Notes: generated from the sequence alone by a model not told the origin. 64,000 bases of DNA from Chenggangzhangella methanolivorans (GCF_019797865.1 NZ_CP081869.1:868001-932000); one strand, 5' to 3'; positions 13,880-23,881 are shown, counted from the first letter of the stretch. Numbers and translations are program-made.

Positions 13880-15245
13880 TTAACGAACCGCGTTCTGGGA
13901 CACCAGGAGCCCCGATCGCCTGTCGCCGCCCGCGAGAGTCAGATCCTGGGTCACAACCTCGCGCCAGCGGTATCCAAGAACCGCCCCGAGACGACAACCA
14001 GAGATAGTGTTGCCGACGACCGAGGCCGCGCCGACGCCTTCTACGACCGAAACCCCGATCCCGACGCCGCAGGCGCGCACGACGTTGCCCGACACCGTCA
14101 CGTCGCGAAGATACGGTCCGAAGCCCGCCAGGATCCCGATCTCCGGGGCGTTCTCGACGACGTTTCCGGTCACCGCGGTGTCGGCCTCGACGCCGATGCC
14201 GCCGCCATAGCCTTCGCCCGGCTCGTCGAGGTTCTTGCGGCGGAACAGGTTGCGGACAAGGTTCGCCGAGACGGTCGCGAGCCGGCCGCCCTCGTTGAAG
14301 TTGACGACCGAGACGCCGTTCGCGGCCCCGTCCACGAGGTTCGCGGAGATCACCGCGCCCGAGAAGCCGTATTCGGCGTAGATCCCGGTCTCGCCGCTGT
14401 CGAGGCAGAGATTGTCGGTGATCACGGCGTCGTCCGCCTCGTGGGCGCGCACCGCGCTGAAGGCCGCGCGGCGGATCGAATTGTTGGCCACCATCACGCC
14501 GGCGGCCTTCGACACGTTGACGGCGTTGCCGTTCCAGCCGAGGCCGCCGTCGAGCGCGCCGATGTCCTCGATGCGGTTGCGGGAGACCACGGAGCCGTCC
14601 GGCCCCTTGATCGAGCGGCGGATCCCACGCCGTTGTTGCGGCAGTTCCGGACGACGCAGTCCGCGACCGAGAGCCCGCGGCCGTCGAGCGCGAACAGCCC
14701 CGCGTGGCGGGCGCCCTCGATGCGGCATTGACGGACGGCCCCGCCGACGCGGTTCAGCACGATGGCGCTGCCGCCCGCCCCGTCACGGCGACCTCGTCGA
14801 GCGTCAGCGTCTGCACGTCGTCGGCCGCCAGCACGCCGATCTCCTGCCCGGCCGGGACATTGGCGCCGTCGAGCGCGACGCCGCGCAGCGAGACCCGCCG
14901 CGCGCCCTGCGCCGTCATCAGCGGCCCGGAGCCGACGAGCTCGATCCGGGTGAGCTCCGGCGCGCCGACCAGAACGGTTCCGTCCGGCAGCGTGAGGCCT
15001 GCGGCGCGGTAGAGGCCGGGCGCGAGCGCGAGCGGGCGCCCGTCGCGCGCGGCGCGGTCGAGCGCCCGCTGGAGGCCGCGGCTCTGGTCGGCGTCGCCCG
15101 GCTTCACGCCCATCGAGGCCGCGTCGAGCGCGCCCGGCAGAGCCTGGGCGTAAGTCGGGGCCGCCGACAGCGCCGCGAGCGCGCCTGCGCCGAGCAGCAG
15201 GCGGCGGCGAAGCGCGTCGATCTCGACGGCGACGGAACGGTCCAC
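13880..15245 (-). CDS. TIGR03808-type twin-arginine beta-helix repeat protein, frameshifted
   Basis: The product fits the Tat-exported, right-handed beta-helix family known mainly in Hyphomicrobiales; its function is unknown. The N-terminus has LRRRLLLGAGALAALSAAPT, a twin-arginine-like signal, from a GTG start at 15245 preceded by GGGGGAT. The body is made of short repeated strands such as VSRNRIEDIGALDG, VMVANNSIRRAAFSA, AVITDNLCLDSGETGIYAEY, VTGNVVENAPEIGILAGFG and VVGNTISGCRLGAVLGY. The C-terminus is LLVSQNAVR. Breaks near 14775 and 14640 split an otherwise normal product of about 455 residues. Beta-helix proteins often bind or cleave polysaccharide, but that is inference here. Confidence 0.82.
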
Positions 15246-15366
15246 GCGGCATCCCCCGGGCCCCGGCGACTGCGGGACGGGGCGATCCTATGCGGCCGCC
15301 GCGCTTTCGGGAAATCGCAGGCGCTTGAGCGCGGGGGCCTCCGGTCTGCTAAGGGTGCGCCGAACC

Positions 15367-16121
15367 ATGACGCCCAGCCCCCGCCCCGCCGCCGCGCCGA
15401 CGTGCTGCTCGTCGAGCTCGGCCTGTTCGAAAGCCGCGCCAAGGCGCAGGCCGCGATCGCCGCGGGCCTCGTGCGCGCAGGCGGCGAGACCGTGCGCCGC
15501 GCCTCCGACATGCTCGCCGCCGACGCTGCGATCGAAGCCGAGCCGGCGCACCCTTACGTCTCGCGCGGCGGCGTGAAGCTCAGCGCCGCGCTCGACCTGT
15601 TCGGGCTGTCGCCAAAGGGCCTCCATGCGCTCGACGTCGGCTCCTCGACCGGCGGCTTCACCGAGGTTCTGCTTGAACGAGGCGCGGCGCACGTCACGGC
15701 CGTCGACGTCGGCCGGGGCCAGCTTCATCCGAAGGTCGCCGCCGATCCGCGCGTGACGAGCCGCGAGGAGACCGACATTCGCGCGCTCGCCGCCGCCGAC
15801 CTGCCCGAGCCGCCGGGCGTCGTCGTCGTCGACGTCAGCTTCGCGCCGCTCTCCGCGGTGCTGCCGGCGGCGCTCGCGCTCGCAGCGCCGGAGGCGACGC
15901 TCGTCGCGCTCGTGAAGCCGCAGTTCGAGGTCGGCCGCAAGGAGATCGGCAAGGGCGGGATCGTGAAGGACGAGGCGCGCGGCTGCGCGCTCGAAGGCGC
16001 GGTCGCGCTGGTCGAGAGCCTCGGACTGACGGTTCTCGGCCACGCGCCCTCGCCGATCTCAGGCGGCGACGGCAACGTCGAATATCTTCTCGCAGCAAGA
16101 CGGAGGGGCCCGCGTGGCTGA
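15367..16121 (+). CDS. tlyA: TlyA-family rRNA 2'-O-methyltransferase
   Basis: TlyA-type enzymes have an N-terminal S4 RNA-binding domain and a C-terminal FtsJ-like SAM methyltransferase domain. Here the S4 part is RADVLLVELGLFESRAKAQA, VSRGGVKLSAALDLFGL links the domains, and the SAM site is ALDVGSSTGGFTEVLLERGA. VKPQFEVGRKEIGKGGIVKD completes the fold. The ATG at 15367 is out of frame with the body by one base: a C seems missing from the C-rich run near 15385. A start further upstream in the body's frame is not supported. The stop overlaps the next gene by eight bases, so the two RNA methyltransferases are probably co-expressed. Confidence 0.85.
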
Positions 16122-17343
16122 GCTCGTGCGGATCGAACGCCTCGCGCGCGGCGACGGCGTCGCCTCGACGGCCGACGGACCGCTGTTCGTCGCCCGCGCG
16201 CTCGCCGGCGAACTGGTGTCGGTCGAGCGGAACGGCGAACGCGCCGCCCTTCGACGTGGTGGGCCCTCGCCGGACCGCGTTGCGGCCTACTGTCCCGAAG
16301 TCGGCCGCTGCGGCGGCTGCGCCACGCAGGAATTCGCGCAGAGTCCCGCGCTCGCCTGGAAGCGGGATCTCCTCATGGAGGCGTTGTCGCGCGAGGGCGT
16401 CGCCTGCGAGGGGCTGGTCGGACCCTGCGTCGACGCCCACGGCGCCGGCCGCCGCCGCGCGACCTTCCACGCACGGCGCGGACCCGACGGGCGGTCCGTG
16501 GTCGGTTTCTCGGAGGCGCGCAGCCATTCGGTGATCGCGCTCTCAGACTGCCCGCTGCTCGCGCCCTCCATGGCCCGGGCGCTGCCGGCCGCGCGCGCCG
16601 TCGCCGCCGTGCTGCTCGGCAAGGGCAAGCCGCTCGACCTCGCGGTGACCGCGACCGACACCGGGCTCGATCTCGACGTCCGCGGCCTCGGCCCCCTGCC
16701 CGAGCCGATGCGGCTGAAGCTCGTCCGGCTCGCCGAAGAGCTCGACCTTTCCCGCCTCTCGATCCATGGCGAGGCGGTGGTGGCGCGGCGCAAGCCGACG
16801 CTCGCCGTCGGCCGCGCAAGTCTCGCGCCGCCGCCCGGCGGGTTTCTGCAGGCGACCGAGCTCGGCGAGCGGACCCTCGCGGAACTTGCGCTCGAGGGCG
16901 TCGGCAAGGCCAAGCGCGTCGCGGATCTTTTCTGCGGATCGGGCGCCTTCGCGCTGCGTCTCGCCGAGCGCGCCGAAGTCTATGCGGCCGATACGGAAAA
17001 GCCCGCGATCGCCGCCCTCGACGCCGCCGCGAGGGGCGCGCAGGGGCTGAAGCGCGTCACCGCCGAGGCCCGCGACCTGTTCCGCCGGCCGCTCACCTCG
17101 TCGGAGCTGTCGCGCTTCGACGCCGTCGTGTTCGACCCGCCGCGGGCCGGCGCCGAAGCCCAGGCGCGCCAGCTCGCGGCCTCGAAGGTCCGGACGGTGG
17201 TCGCGGTCTCGTGCAACGCCGTGACGCTCGCCCGCGACGCCGCGATCCTGATCGCGGGCGGCTACCGGCTGGAGCGGGCCGTGCCGATCGACCAGTTCCG
17301 GCACTCGGCGCATGTCGAGACGGTGGCGACGTTCAGGAGGTGA
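16114..17343 (+). CDS. TrmA/RumA-type RNA m5U methyltransferase
   Basis: The intact 409-residue product belongs to the class I SAM-dependent RNA (uracil-5-)methyltransferases. Cys60, Cys66 and Cys69 in YCPEVGRCGGC are placed like the ligands of the 4Fe-4S cluster of RlmD-type enzymes. The SAM-binding domain has VADLFCGSGAFALRLAE and VVFDPPRAGAEAQARQL. The catalytic Cys is in VAVSCNAVTLARDA, and HSAHVETVATF closes the protein. A TRAM-like N-terminus is short (VRIERLARGDGVAS). The GTG at 16114 overlaps the tlyA stop. Target RNA and position cannot be told from sequence. Confidence 0.88.
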   Translation: MAELVRIERLARGDGVASTADGPLFVARALAGELVSVERNGERAALRRGGPSPDRVAAYCPEVGRCGGCATQEFAQSPALAWKRDLLMEALSREGVACEGLVGPCVDAHGAGRRRATFHARRGPDGRSVVGFSEARSHSVIALSDCPLLAPSMARALPAARAVAAVLLGKGKPLDLAVTATDTGLDLDVRGLGPLPEPMRLKLVRLAEELDLSRLSIHGEAVVARRKPTLAVGRASLAPPPGGFLQATELGERTLAELALEGVGKAKRVADLFCGSGAFALRLAERAEVYAADTEKPAIAALDAAARGAQGLKRVTAEARDLFRRPLTSSELSRFDAVVFDPPRAGAEAQARQLAASKVRTVVAVSCNAVTLARDAAILIAGGYRLERAVPIDQFRHSAHVETVATFRR

Positions 17344-17354
17344 AGCGCCTCCCA

Positions 17355-17468
17355 TGTCCCGGCCTTGAGCCAGGACCCAGAAGCGGTTCGCGCGCCGGAT
17401 GAGGCTCCCTGGCGAAGGCCTTTTCTTGAAACGACAACGGTTCTGGGTCCCGGCTCAAGGCCGGGACA
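17355..17468. repeat. Long interrupted palindrome (TGTCCCGGCCTTGAGCC ... GGACA)
   Basis: The left arm (17355-17382, TGTCCCGGCCTTGAGCC followed by GGACCCAGAA) is the near-perfect reverse complement of the right arm (17441-17468, TTCTGGGTCC then CGGCTCAAGGCCGGGACA). About 58 bp separate the arms. It fills the gap between converging genes and is probably a REP-like or MITE-like intergenic element that may also act as a terminator. Confidence 0.7.
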
Positions 17469-17477
17469 AGGAGCAGA

Positions 17478-18052
17478 TCAAATCCAGCGCCACCGGCCGT
17501 CTTCGATCGCGAGCGCCCTGCCCTGCTGGATGCGGATGTCGGCGAGTTTCGTCCGGTCGGCGCCGCAAAGCGCCAGCACCGCGCGCGCCACGCCGCCATG
17601 GCTCACCAGCACGGCCGGCCGGTCGAGCCCGCCGAGCAGCGCGCCGACGCGTTCGCAGACCTGCACGTAGCTCTCGCCGTCCGGCGGCACGTGGGACCAC
17701 TTGTCGGCCTCGCGCGCCTTCATGGCCGCGGGCTCGCGCTCGCCAATCTCGCGGAACGTCAGCCCCTCCCAGCGCCCGAACGACATCTCGGCGAGCCGCT
17801 CGTCGGTGGAGAAGCCGTCCGGATCGAGCCCCATGGCCGCGCGCATGCGGCGCATGGTGTCGACGGCGCGGGTGAGCGGGCTCGCGAGGAAGACGCGATC
17901 GGAGATGTCCGGAACGTCCCTCAGCGCGCGGCCGACGGAGTCCGCCTGGTCGCGGCCCTTCGGATTGAGAGCGGCGTGTCGGTGCGGCCCTGCAGGCGGC
18001 CGGCGACGTTCCAGTCGGTCTCGCCGTGGCGGACGAAGATCAGCGGCGCCAT
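17478..18052 (-). CDS. Histidine phosphatase (phosphoglycerate-mutase-like) family protein, one frameshift
   Basis: The histidine phosphatase superfamily uses a catalytic phosphohistidine. The start at 18052 reads MAPLIFVRHGETDWNVAGRL, which carries the RHG motif. After a break near 17966 the product continues with FSTDERLAEMSFGRWEGLTF, PPDGESYVQVCERV and VLVSHGGVARAVLALCGAD, where the second catalytic His lies. The length is about 190 residues. It is eight bases downstream of fabI on the same strand, so the two probably form an operon. The substrate is unknown; similarity does not prove mutase activity. Confidence 0.83.
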
Positions 18053-18060
18053 CGAGCGCG

Positions 18061-18872
18061 TCAGACCACGGAGATGTCGGGCGCTTCCGGGTTCTTCATG
18101 CCGACGATGTGGTAGCCGGCGTCGACGTGGTGGACCTCGCCGGTGACGCCGCGGCCCATGTCGGAGAGCAGGTAGAGCGCCGAGTCGCCCACCTCGTCGA
18201 TGGTGACGGTGCGGCGGAGCGGGGCGTTGTATTCGTTCCACTTGAGAATGTAGCGGAAGTCGCCGATGCCCGACGCCGCCAGCGTCTTGATCGGACCGGC
18301 CGAGATCGCGTTGACGCGGATGTTCTGCTGGCCGAGATCGGCCGCGAGATAGCGCACGCTGGCCTCGAGCGCGGCCTTGGCGACGCCCATGACGTTGTAG
18401 TGCGGCATCCACTTCTCCGCGCCGTAATAGGTCAGCGTCAGGATCGAGCCGCCGCCGCCCATCAGCTTCTCGGCCCGCTGCGCCACCGCGGTCAGCGAGT
18501 AGCAGGAGATGAACATCGTCTTGTTGAAGTTGTCGGCCGTGGTCTCGAGATAGCGGCCGTCGAGCTGGTCCTTGTCGGAAACGCGACGCAGTGGACCAGG
18601 AAGTCGAGCCCGCCCAGAACCTCGCCGGTCTTGTCGAACACCGCGTCGATGGAGGCGGCGTCGGTGACGTCGCAATGGCCGACCACCTCCGCGCCGAGTT
18701 CGGCGGCCAGCGGCTCGACGCGCTTCTTCAAGGCGTCGCCCTGGTAGGTGAAGGCGAGCTTCGCGCCGGCGTTCGCGCAGGCCTTGGCGATGCCCCAGGC
18801 GATCGACCGATTGTTCGCCACGCCCATGACGAGGCCGCGCTTGCCGGCCATCAGGCCACGGACATCGGTCAT
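18061..18872 (-). CDS. fabI: Enoyl-[acyl-carrier-protein] reductase (NADH), one frameshift
   Basis: FabI carries out the last reductive step of each fatty-acid elongation cycle. The NAD-binding start GLVMGVANNRSIAWGIAKA is typical. CDVTDAASIDAVFD and LVHCVAF follow. The active site Tyr and Lys are in HYNVMGVAKAALEASVRYLA, and the substrate loop includes AISAGPIKTLAASGI. The frame breaks near 18588, where TTTCC appears instead of TTTTCC or TTCTCC. MTDVRGLMAGKRG at 18872 is taken as the start because an open frame further upstream has no family similarity. The full product is about 270 residues, the family length. Confidence 0.93.
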
Positions 18873-19133
18873 GAACCCACCTCTTGCGCGGGCGCCGGGG
18901 AACGAGCCTCGGCGCTGCTTCGACACGTCGTTTGGACGGGCTGGCTATGACACAGGCCGTCGACCCGCATCAAGCCGTCCGAGGTCCGACGAGGTCACGC
19001 CGCGTTTCGCATCGCGATACCGCCCGCCTCCTCTAAATCGAGCGCCGGCGGACGATCCCGCATTGACCGCGGACGCCGCGCCATGATCGTCTTGCGCGCG
19101 ATTTATCCAAATGATCAACAGGCGAGATCCGCG

Positions 19134-19605
19134 ATGTCCGAAGCCCGCCCGCCATTTCCCCCCTTCGACCGCGATTCGGCGGCCTTGAAGGCCCGCAAGG
19201 CCGAGGACGCCTGGAAACACCCACGACCCGGAAAAGGTCTCGCTCGCCTACACCGAGGATTCGACCTGGCGGAACCGCTCGGAGTTCTTCGCCGGGCGTC
19301 CGGCGATCGTCGAGTTCCTGACGCGCAAGTGGCGGAAGGAGCAGGAGTACCGGCTGATCAAGGAGCTCTGGGCCTTCCACGAGAACCGCATCGCGGTGCG
19401 CTTCCAGTACGAATGGCATGACGCTGCGGGCGACTGGTTCCGCTCCTACGGCAACGAGCAGTGGGAGTTCGCTGAGAACGGCCTGATGCGCCGCCGCGAG
19501 GCCTCGATCAACGACGTTTCGATCAAGGAGAGCGAGCGCAAGTTCCTGTGGCCCAAGGGCCCGCGGCCGGAGGATTTTCCGGGACTGACCGAACTCGGTC
19601 TCTGA
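19134..19605 (+). CDS. DUF1348 (SnoaL-like) family protein, one frameshift
   Basis: DUF1348 proteins are small, soluble, NTF2-like fold proteins of unknown function. The start at 19134 reads [20 protein letters not shown]. After a break near 19217, where AAA replaces AA, the conserved body follows: [40 protein letters not shown] and [20 protein letters not shown]. It ends [11 protein letters not shown] after 156 residues. The family similarity covers the whole length. It stands alone after fabI on the opposite strand, and nothing here hints at a substrate. Confidence 0.83.
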
Positions 19606-19691
19606 AGCCCGAAAAGAATCGCCCTCGCCTGTCGGATCGGCGATGCTCAGAACGTCCTTGCCTCGTGTGACGACACGAAAGGGAGGCCGAG

Positions 19692-20769
19692 ATGGGCGCG
19701 ATGGTGCTTGTTCTGCTCGGAACCAAGAAGGGCGCGTTCATCCTGAAGAGCGACGCCGCGCGGAAGGACTGGGAGCTGTCCGGTCCGTTCTGCGAGACAT
19801 GGCCGAGAACCATGTGGTCGGCGTTCCCCGAACCGGCACGATCTACGCCGGCGGCGGCAATGAGTGGTTCGGGCCGGCGGTCTGGAAGTCCGAGGATCTC
19901 GGCGAGACCTGGTCGCATTCGAGCCAGGGCCTCGCCTATCCGGAAGGCCACGACCCGATCACCGCGGTCTGGAGTCTCGCCGCCGGCCATGGCCGGCTCT
20001 ACGCGGGCGTCTCGCCCGCCGGGCTGTTTTCGAGCGACGACGGCGGCCTCCTGGAGCCCGATCGAGGGTCTGCAGCGTCATCCGACCCGGCCCGAATGGC
20101 AGGCGGGCGGCGCGGGGCTGATCCTGCATTCGATCGTGCCGGACCCGGACGACGAGAAGCAGATCTGGGTCGGCATGTCGTCGGTCGGCGTGTTCCACAC
20201 GGGCGACGGCGGCGAGACCTGGGAGCCGCGCAATTCCGGCACGCGCTGCGATTTCCTGCCCGAAGGCCAAAAATATCCCGAGTTCGGCCAGTGCGTGCAC
20301 TGCATCGTCATGGCGCCGGGCGGCTCGGGCCGGCTCTACCAGCAGAACCATTGCGGCATGTACCGCTCCGACGACGGCGGGAAAAACTGGGCCTCGATCG
20401 AGAACGGCCTGCCGTCGAGCTTCGGCTTCCCGGCGGCCGTCCACCCGCGCGATCCCGAGACGCTCTACTTGCTGCCGCTCAACGGCGACATCCACGGCCG
20501 CTACATGCCCGACGCCAAGGCCGCCGCCTGGAAGACGCGCGACGGCGGCGCGACATGGGCCGACAAGCGCGCGGGGCTTCCGCAGAAGAACGCCTATCTC
20601 AACGTGCTGCGGCAGGCGCTCGCCGTCGACCGGCTGGAGCCGGCGGGCGTCTATTTCGGCCGGCTCCGGCGAGCTCTACGCCAGCCGCGACGAGGGCGAG
20701 ACCTGGGACTGCGTCGCCCGCCACCTGCCGTCGATCTCGTCCGTCGAGACGCTGGTGGTGGAGCGATGA
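19692..20769 (+). CDS. BNR/Asp-box repeat (sialidase-like beta-propeller) protein, frameshifted
   Basis: The product is a beta-propeller built from Asp-box repeats (S-x-D-x-G-x-x-W), seen as SEDLGETW, TGDGGETW, SDDGGKNW, TRDGGATW and SRDEGETW. It begins MGAMVLVLLGTKKGAFILKS with AGGGAGG placed five bases before the ATG, and has no signal peptide, so it is probably cytoplasmic. True sialidase catalytic residues are not evident. Breaks lie near 19800, 20050 and 20665. The assembled product is about 358 residues. Its stop overlaps the start of a MoaD/ThiS-like gene (ATGA); this pairing recurs in bacteria, as far as I recall, and suggests a joint function. Confidence 0.8.
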
Positions 20770-21057
20770 GCGGCGTCTCGCAGGAAAGCAAAGCCCCGCC
20801 CGTCACCGTGCGGCTGTCGCCGCTTGGTTCGCCTGTTTCCCGAGGCCGACCGCGAGGTGGATCTGCCGGCGTCGGTCAAGGAGATGGTCGACGCGCTCGA
20901 CGCCCGCTGGCCGGGCATGCGCGACCGCATCTGCGACTCCCGCCCCGCGATCCGTCGGCACATGAACGTCTTCGTCGACGGCAAGCGCGCCAGGCTCGAC
21001 GCCAAGCTGCTGCCTGGCGCGGAGGTGGTCATCCTGACGGCGGTGAGCGGGGGGTAG
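20766..21057 (+). CDS. MoaD/ThiS-like beta-grasp (ubiquitin-like) protein
   Basis: This small protein of about 96 residues has the ubiquitin-like fold of sulfur-carrier proteins. The body reads LVRLFPEADREVDLPASVKE, VDALDARWPGMRDRI, NVFVDGKRARLDAKLLPGAE and VVILTAVSGG. It ends exactly in Gly-Gly, as sulfur carriers and ubiquitin-like modifiers must. The start at 20766 overlaps the stop of the BNR-repeat gene, and one base is out of register near 20820. No molybdopterin or thiamine gene is nearby, so a role as a sulfur carrier or protein tag for the propeller partner is open. Confidence 0.8.
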
Positions 21058-21100
21058 GGCGAGGGCGCCATCGTCCGACGACGCGCTCTGGAACCTGAGA

Positions 21101-21199
21101 CCGTCATCCCGGGCTTGACCCGGGATCCATCGCCGCTGACGGCTCGAAACTTTCCGCCGTTCGGCGTTCATGGATCCCGGCTCTTCGGCCGGATGACGG
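21101..21199. repeat. Interrupted palindrome GTCATCCCGGGCTTGACCCGG / ATGGATCCCGG...GATGACGG
   Basis: The left arm 21101-21130 (CCGTCATCCCGGGCTTGACC, then CGGGATCCAT) and the right arm 21170-21199 (ATGGATCCCGG ... CCGGATGACGG) are imperfect reverse complements about 40 bp apart. The element overlaps the last 30 or so codons of the LysE gene. It shares its core with the short palindrome near 3462. Confidence 0.7.
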
Positions 21200-21847
21200 C
21201 GGCGCGTCGTCCGCGCTCAGCGCCGCGTCGAGCGCCATCCTGACCGCGAGCGCGCCCAGCACCGTCGCCATCAGCCAGCGCTGGACCACCGCCCAGAACG
21301 GGCGGCCGGCGAGAAAGGCCGCGATCGTTCCCGCGGTCATCGCGATCAGGGCGTTGATCGAGACGCTCACCAGGATCTGCGCCGCGCCGAGCGCGAGCGT
21401 CTGGGTCAGCACCGAACCCGCGGCTGGATCCACGAACTGCGGCAGCAGCGCGAGATAGACCATCGCGATCTTGGGGTTCAGCAGGTTCGTCACGAAGCCC
21501 ATCACGAACAGCCGCCTGCCGCTCGCGGCCGGAAGCTTGCTCACCTGAAACGGCGAGCGCCCGCCGGGGCGGATCGCCTCCCAGGCGAGCCATGCGAGAT
21601 AGAGCGCGCCGGCGATGCGGAGCGCGTCATAGGCGTAGGGCACGAGAAGCAGCAGCGCCGTGAGGCCAAAGGCCGCCGACATCGCCCAGAACACGAAGCC
21701 GAGCGCCACCCCGCCGAGCGAGATCAGACCCGCGCGCACGCCCTGAGAGATCGAGCGCGAGATCAGGTAGATCATGTTCGGCCCGGGCGTCAGCACCATG
21801 CCGAGCGCCACCGCCGCGAAGGCGAGAAGGGTCGTGGGTTCGGGCAT
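21104..21847 (-). CDS. LysE-family amino-acid exporter with repeat-encoded C-terminal tail
   Basis: LysE/RhtB-type proteins export amino acids or related metabolites through the inner membrane. The start at 21847 (GGAGATCCGCC before it) gives MPEPTTLLAFAAVALGMVLT followed by PGPNMIYLISRSISQG, the family signature. About six transmembrane helices follow, including FVTNLLNPKIAMVYLALLPQ and WLMATVLGALAVRMALDAAL. The family normally ends there. Here the frame runs on for about 33 residues through an intergenic palindrome (RRTAESFEPSAAMDPGSSPG), so the tail is repeat-derived or an indel removed the true stop. The cargo is unknown. Confidence 0.85.
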   Translation of the reverse strand: MPEPTTLLAFAAVALGMVLTPGPNMIYLISRSISQGVRAGLISLGGVALGFVFWAMSAAFGLTALLLLVPYAYDALRIAGALYLAWLAWEAIRPGGRSPFQVSKLPAASGRRLFVMGFVTNLLNPKIAMVYLALLPQFVDPAAGSVLTQTLALGAAQILVSVSINALIAMTAGTIAAFLAGRPFWAVVQRWLMATVLGALAVRMALDAALSADDAPPSSGRRAGIHERRTAESFEPSAAMDPGSSPG

Positions 21848-21960
21848 GGCGGATCTCCGGCTGTGGGCGGGCGATCCGAAAAAGATGCGCCCGCGCCCGC
21901 CGCCGGTCCAACCAATGATCCTCATGAGGCCCATTCGCGCCTGCGATGGGCGACGGCCCT

Positions 21961-22670
21961 TCAGCCCGAGTATTCGCGCGTCCAGCGACAGAACGGATCG
22001 TCGGACGTCTCGTCGTCCATGTCCGCGGTGGTCGCGACGATTTCGGACGCCGTCGCCGGAACCGTGACGCCGAACGTCGTCTCGACCCAGGCGCGGAACG
22101 CGACCGGTTCGACCTCGTTCGGGTCGGGAACGACCAGCTCGCCGTCGTCATCCCTGACGGCCCTCCGCTCCCTAATCTCGGACGGCGTCAGCCCGTAGTC
22201 CTCCGGCCAGCAGAGCTCGTCGTAGCCGATGGCGCACAGCCGCAGGATCTCGACGGGGTCGTCGGGCAGCACGCACACCATCGTGGAGCCGGAGCCGACC
22301 CCATATGCACGATGCGCTGGCGCCCCTCGTCGTCGAGCCAGAGACCCGCGCGGGAGCCGTCGCCGCCGGTCTGCATGATGACGGCGACGCGATCGGCGAC
22401 GTCCGGCTCGTCATTGGCGAGCCATCCGCCGAACCAGTCGGACTCGTTGGTGCTGAAGGCGATGCAGGACTTCAGACCGCCCGGGTCGCCTTTTTCGGAA
22501 ACAAGCCCACATAGCTGAGCCCGATCTCCTCGACCGTCTCGACGTGCCCTCTCGGCTCCATCCAGTCGAAACATCTTCCGGAACGCGTCCGGAAGCTCGA
22601 AGCCCTCGGGCAGCGACGCCGCCACCTCGTCCGCGAAACTCGCCAAGCCGTTCTCCCCGGTTGTCTGCAA
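21961..22670 (-). CDS. Hypothetical protein, possibly SMI1/KNR4 (SUKH)-like, frameshifted
   Basis: The soluble acidic product would be about 236 residues. Recognisable stretches are SLPEGFELPDAFRKMF, SCIAFSTNESDWFGGWLAND, VLPDDPVEILRLCAIGYDEL and VAFRAWVETTFGVTVPATAS. The phrase with LRLCAIGYDELCWPE and the closing AFRAWVETTFG pattern resemble SUKH-type immunity or housekeeping proteins, but the match is from memory and weak. Breaks lie near 22565, 22515 and 22300. No toxin gene is adjacent, so an immunity role is not supported by context. Confidence 0.45.
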
Positions 22671-22737
22671 CCGGTTCTAGAACCGGTCGCAGCCGAGGCC
22701 AGTCATGCGGGCGGCGACCCACGGGATGGTGATCGGG

Positions 22738-23692
22738 TTACCCTCGCGGGTCGTAGGGCGCGTTGTCGCGCATCGCCTCGGCGTATTCGGTGAGGCGCGC
22801 GTCGCCGCCCTTGGGCAGCGCGATGCGAAGCTCGACCAGCAGGTCGCCGGCGCCGGACTTCGCCTGCACCCCTTGCCCCGCAGGCGCAGCGTGCGCGCCC
22901 CGTCGGAGCCGGGCGGCACCTTCATCTCCACCTGTCCGTCGAGCGTCGGCACCCGCACCTTGCCGCCGAGCACCGCCTCATAGAGCGTGATCGGCACCTC
23001 GACGCGCACGTCCTTGCCCTCCGCCTTGAAGGCGGGATCCTTGCCCACATGGACGACGATAAGCACGTCGCCGGCCTCGCCGCCGAAGCCGGACTGGCCG
23101 CCCTGCCCTTTCAGGCGGATGGTCTTGCCGTCCTCGACGCCGGCCGGCACCGAGACCTCGAGCTCGCGCCCGTTCGGCAGGCGCACGCGCGTCTTCGCGC
23201 CGAGCGCCCAGTCGCGGAACGGCACGGTGACCTCGGCGCGCAGATCCTCGCCCTTCGGGGCCTGGCCGCCGCCGCCGAACGCGCTCTCGGCGCGCGAGCG
23301 CCGACCGCCAAAAGCCCCGAGGATCTCGTCGATGATGTCGTCGTTGCCGCCCGGCTGGCCGCGCCGGCCGCCGCCGAACGGACCGCCGCCGCCGAAATCG
23401 AACTCGTGGCGCTGGCCGCCGGCGCGCTGCGCCCAAGGGCCGCCTCCGCCCCAAAGCCCTGGAAGCGCGGCTTTCCGTCGGCGTCGATCTCGCCGCGGTC
23501 GTACTGCCCGCGCTTGTCCTTGTCGGAGAGCAGCTCATAGGCCGAGCCGATCTCCGCGAACTTCTCCTTGGCGTTCGGGTCGTCGGGCTTCTGGTCGGGG
23601 TGCCAGGTCTTGGCGAGCTTGCGGTAAGCCTTCTTGACGTCGGCTTCGCTCGCAGTCTTGGCGACGCCGAGCACGGCGTAGGGGTCGCGCAT
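22738..23692 (-). CDS. DnaJ/CbpA-type co-chaperone without zinc finger, frameshifted
   Basis: The protein would stimulate DnaK and may bind curved DNA like CbpA. The J domain is [20 protein letters not shown] and the HPD motif is in [14 protein letters not shown] Gly-rich linker follows, then the C-terminal substrate-binding domains with [40 protein letters not shown] and [19 protein letters not shown]-like sequence (as [17 protein letters not shown]). No CxxCxGxG zinc-finger repeats are seen, which separates it from DnaJ. Breaks near 23445 and 22872 divide it; the corrected end is a TAA at 22738 after YDPRG. The product is about 317 residues. Confidence 0.83.
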
Positions 23693-23881
23693 CGCGGTCT
23701 ATGGAATCCGTCGGTTCGAGGGGGCGTCGTCGCGCAGACTTAACCCGCGGACGCCGTCTCCCTCAATGTGGGCGCCTGTCACCCGAATGCAACAGTCGTG
23801 CCGACGCAGGAAGAGCGAAACTGGAGCGTCGCGCAAGCGAACGGCGTGCTTGGATCCGATCCGGCGTCCGCAAACACGCGC

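Noticed and set aside
21961-22670. Polymorphic-toxin immunity protein for the SUKH-like hypothetical gene
   Set aside because: The family match is weak and no toxin, effector or Rhs/CDI gene is adjacent.
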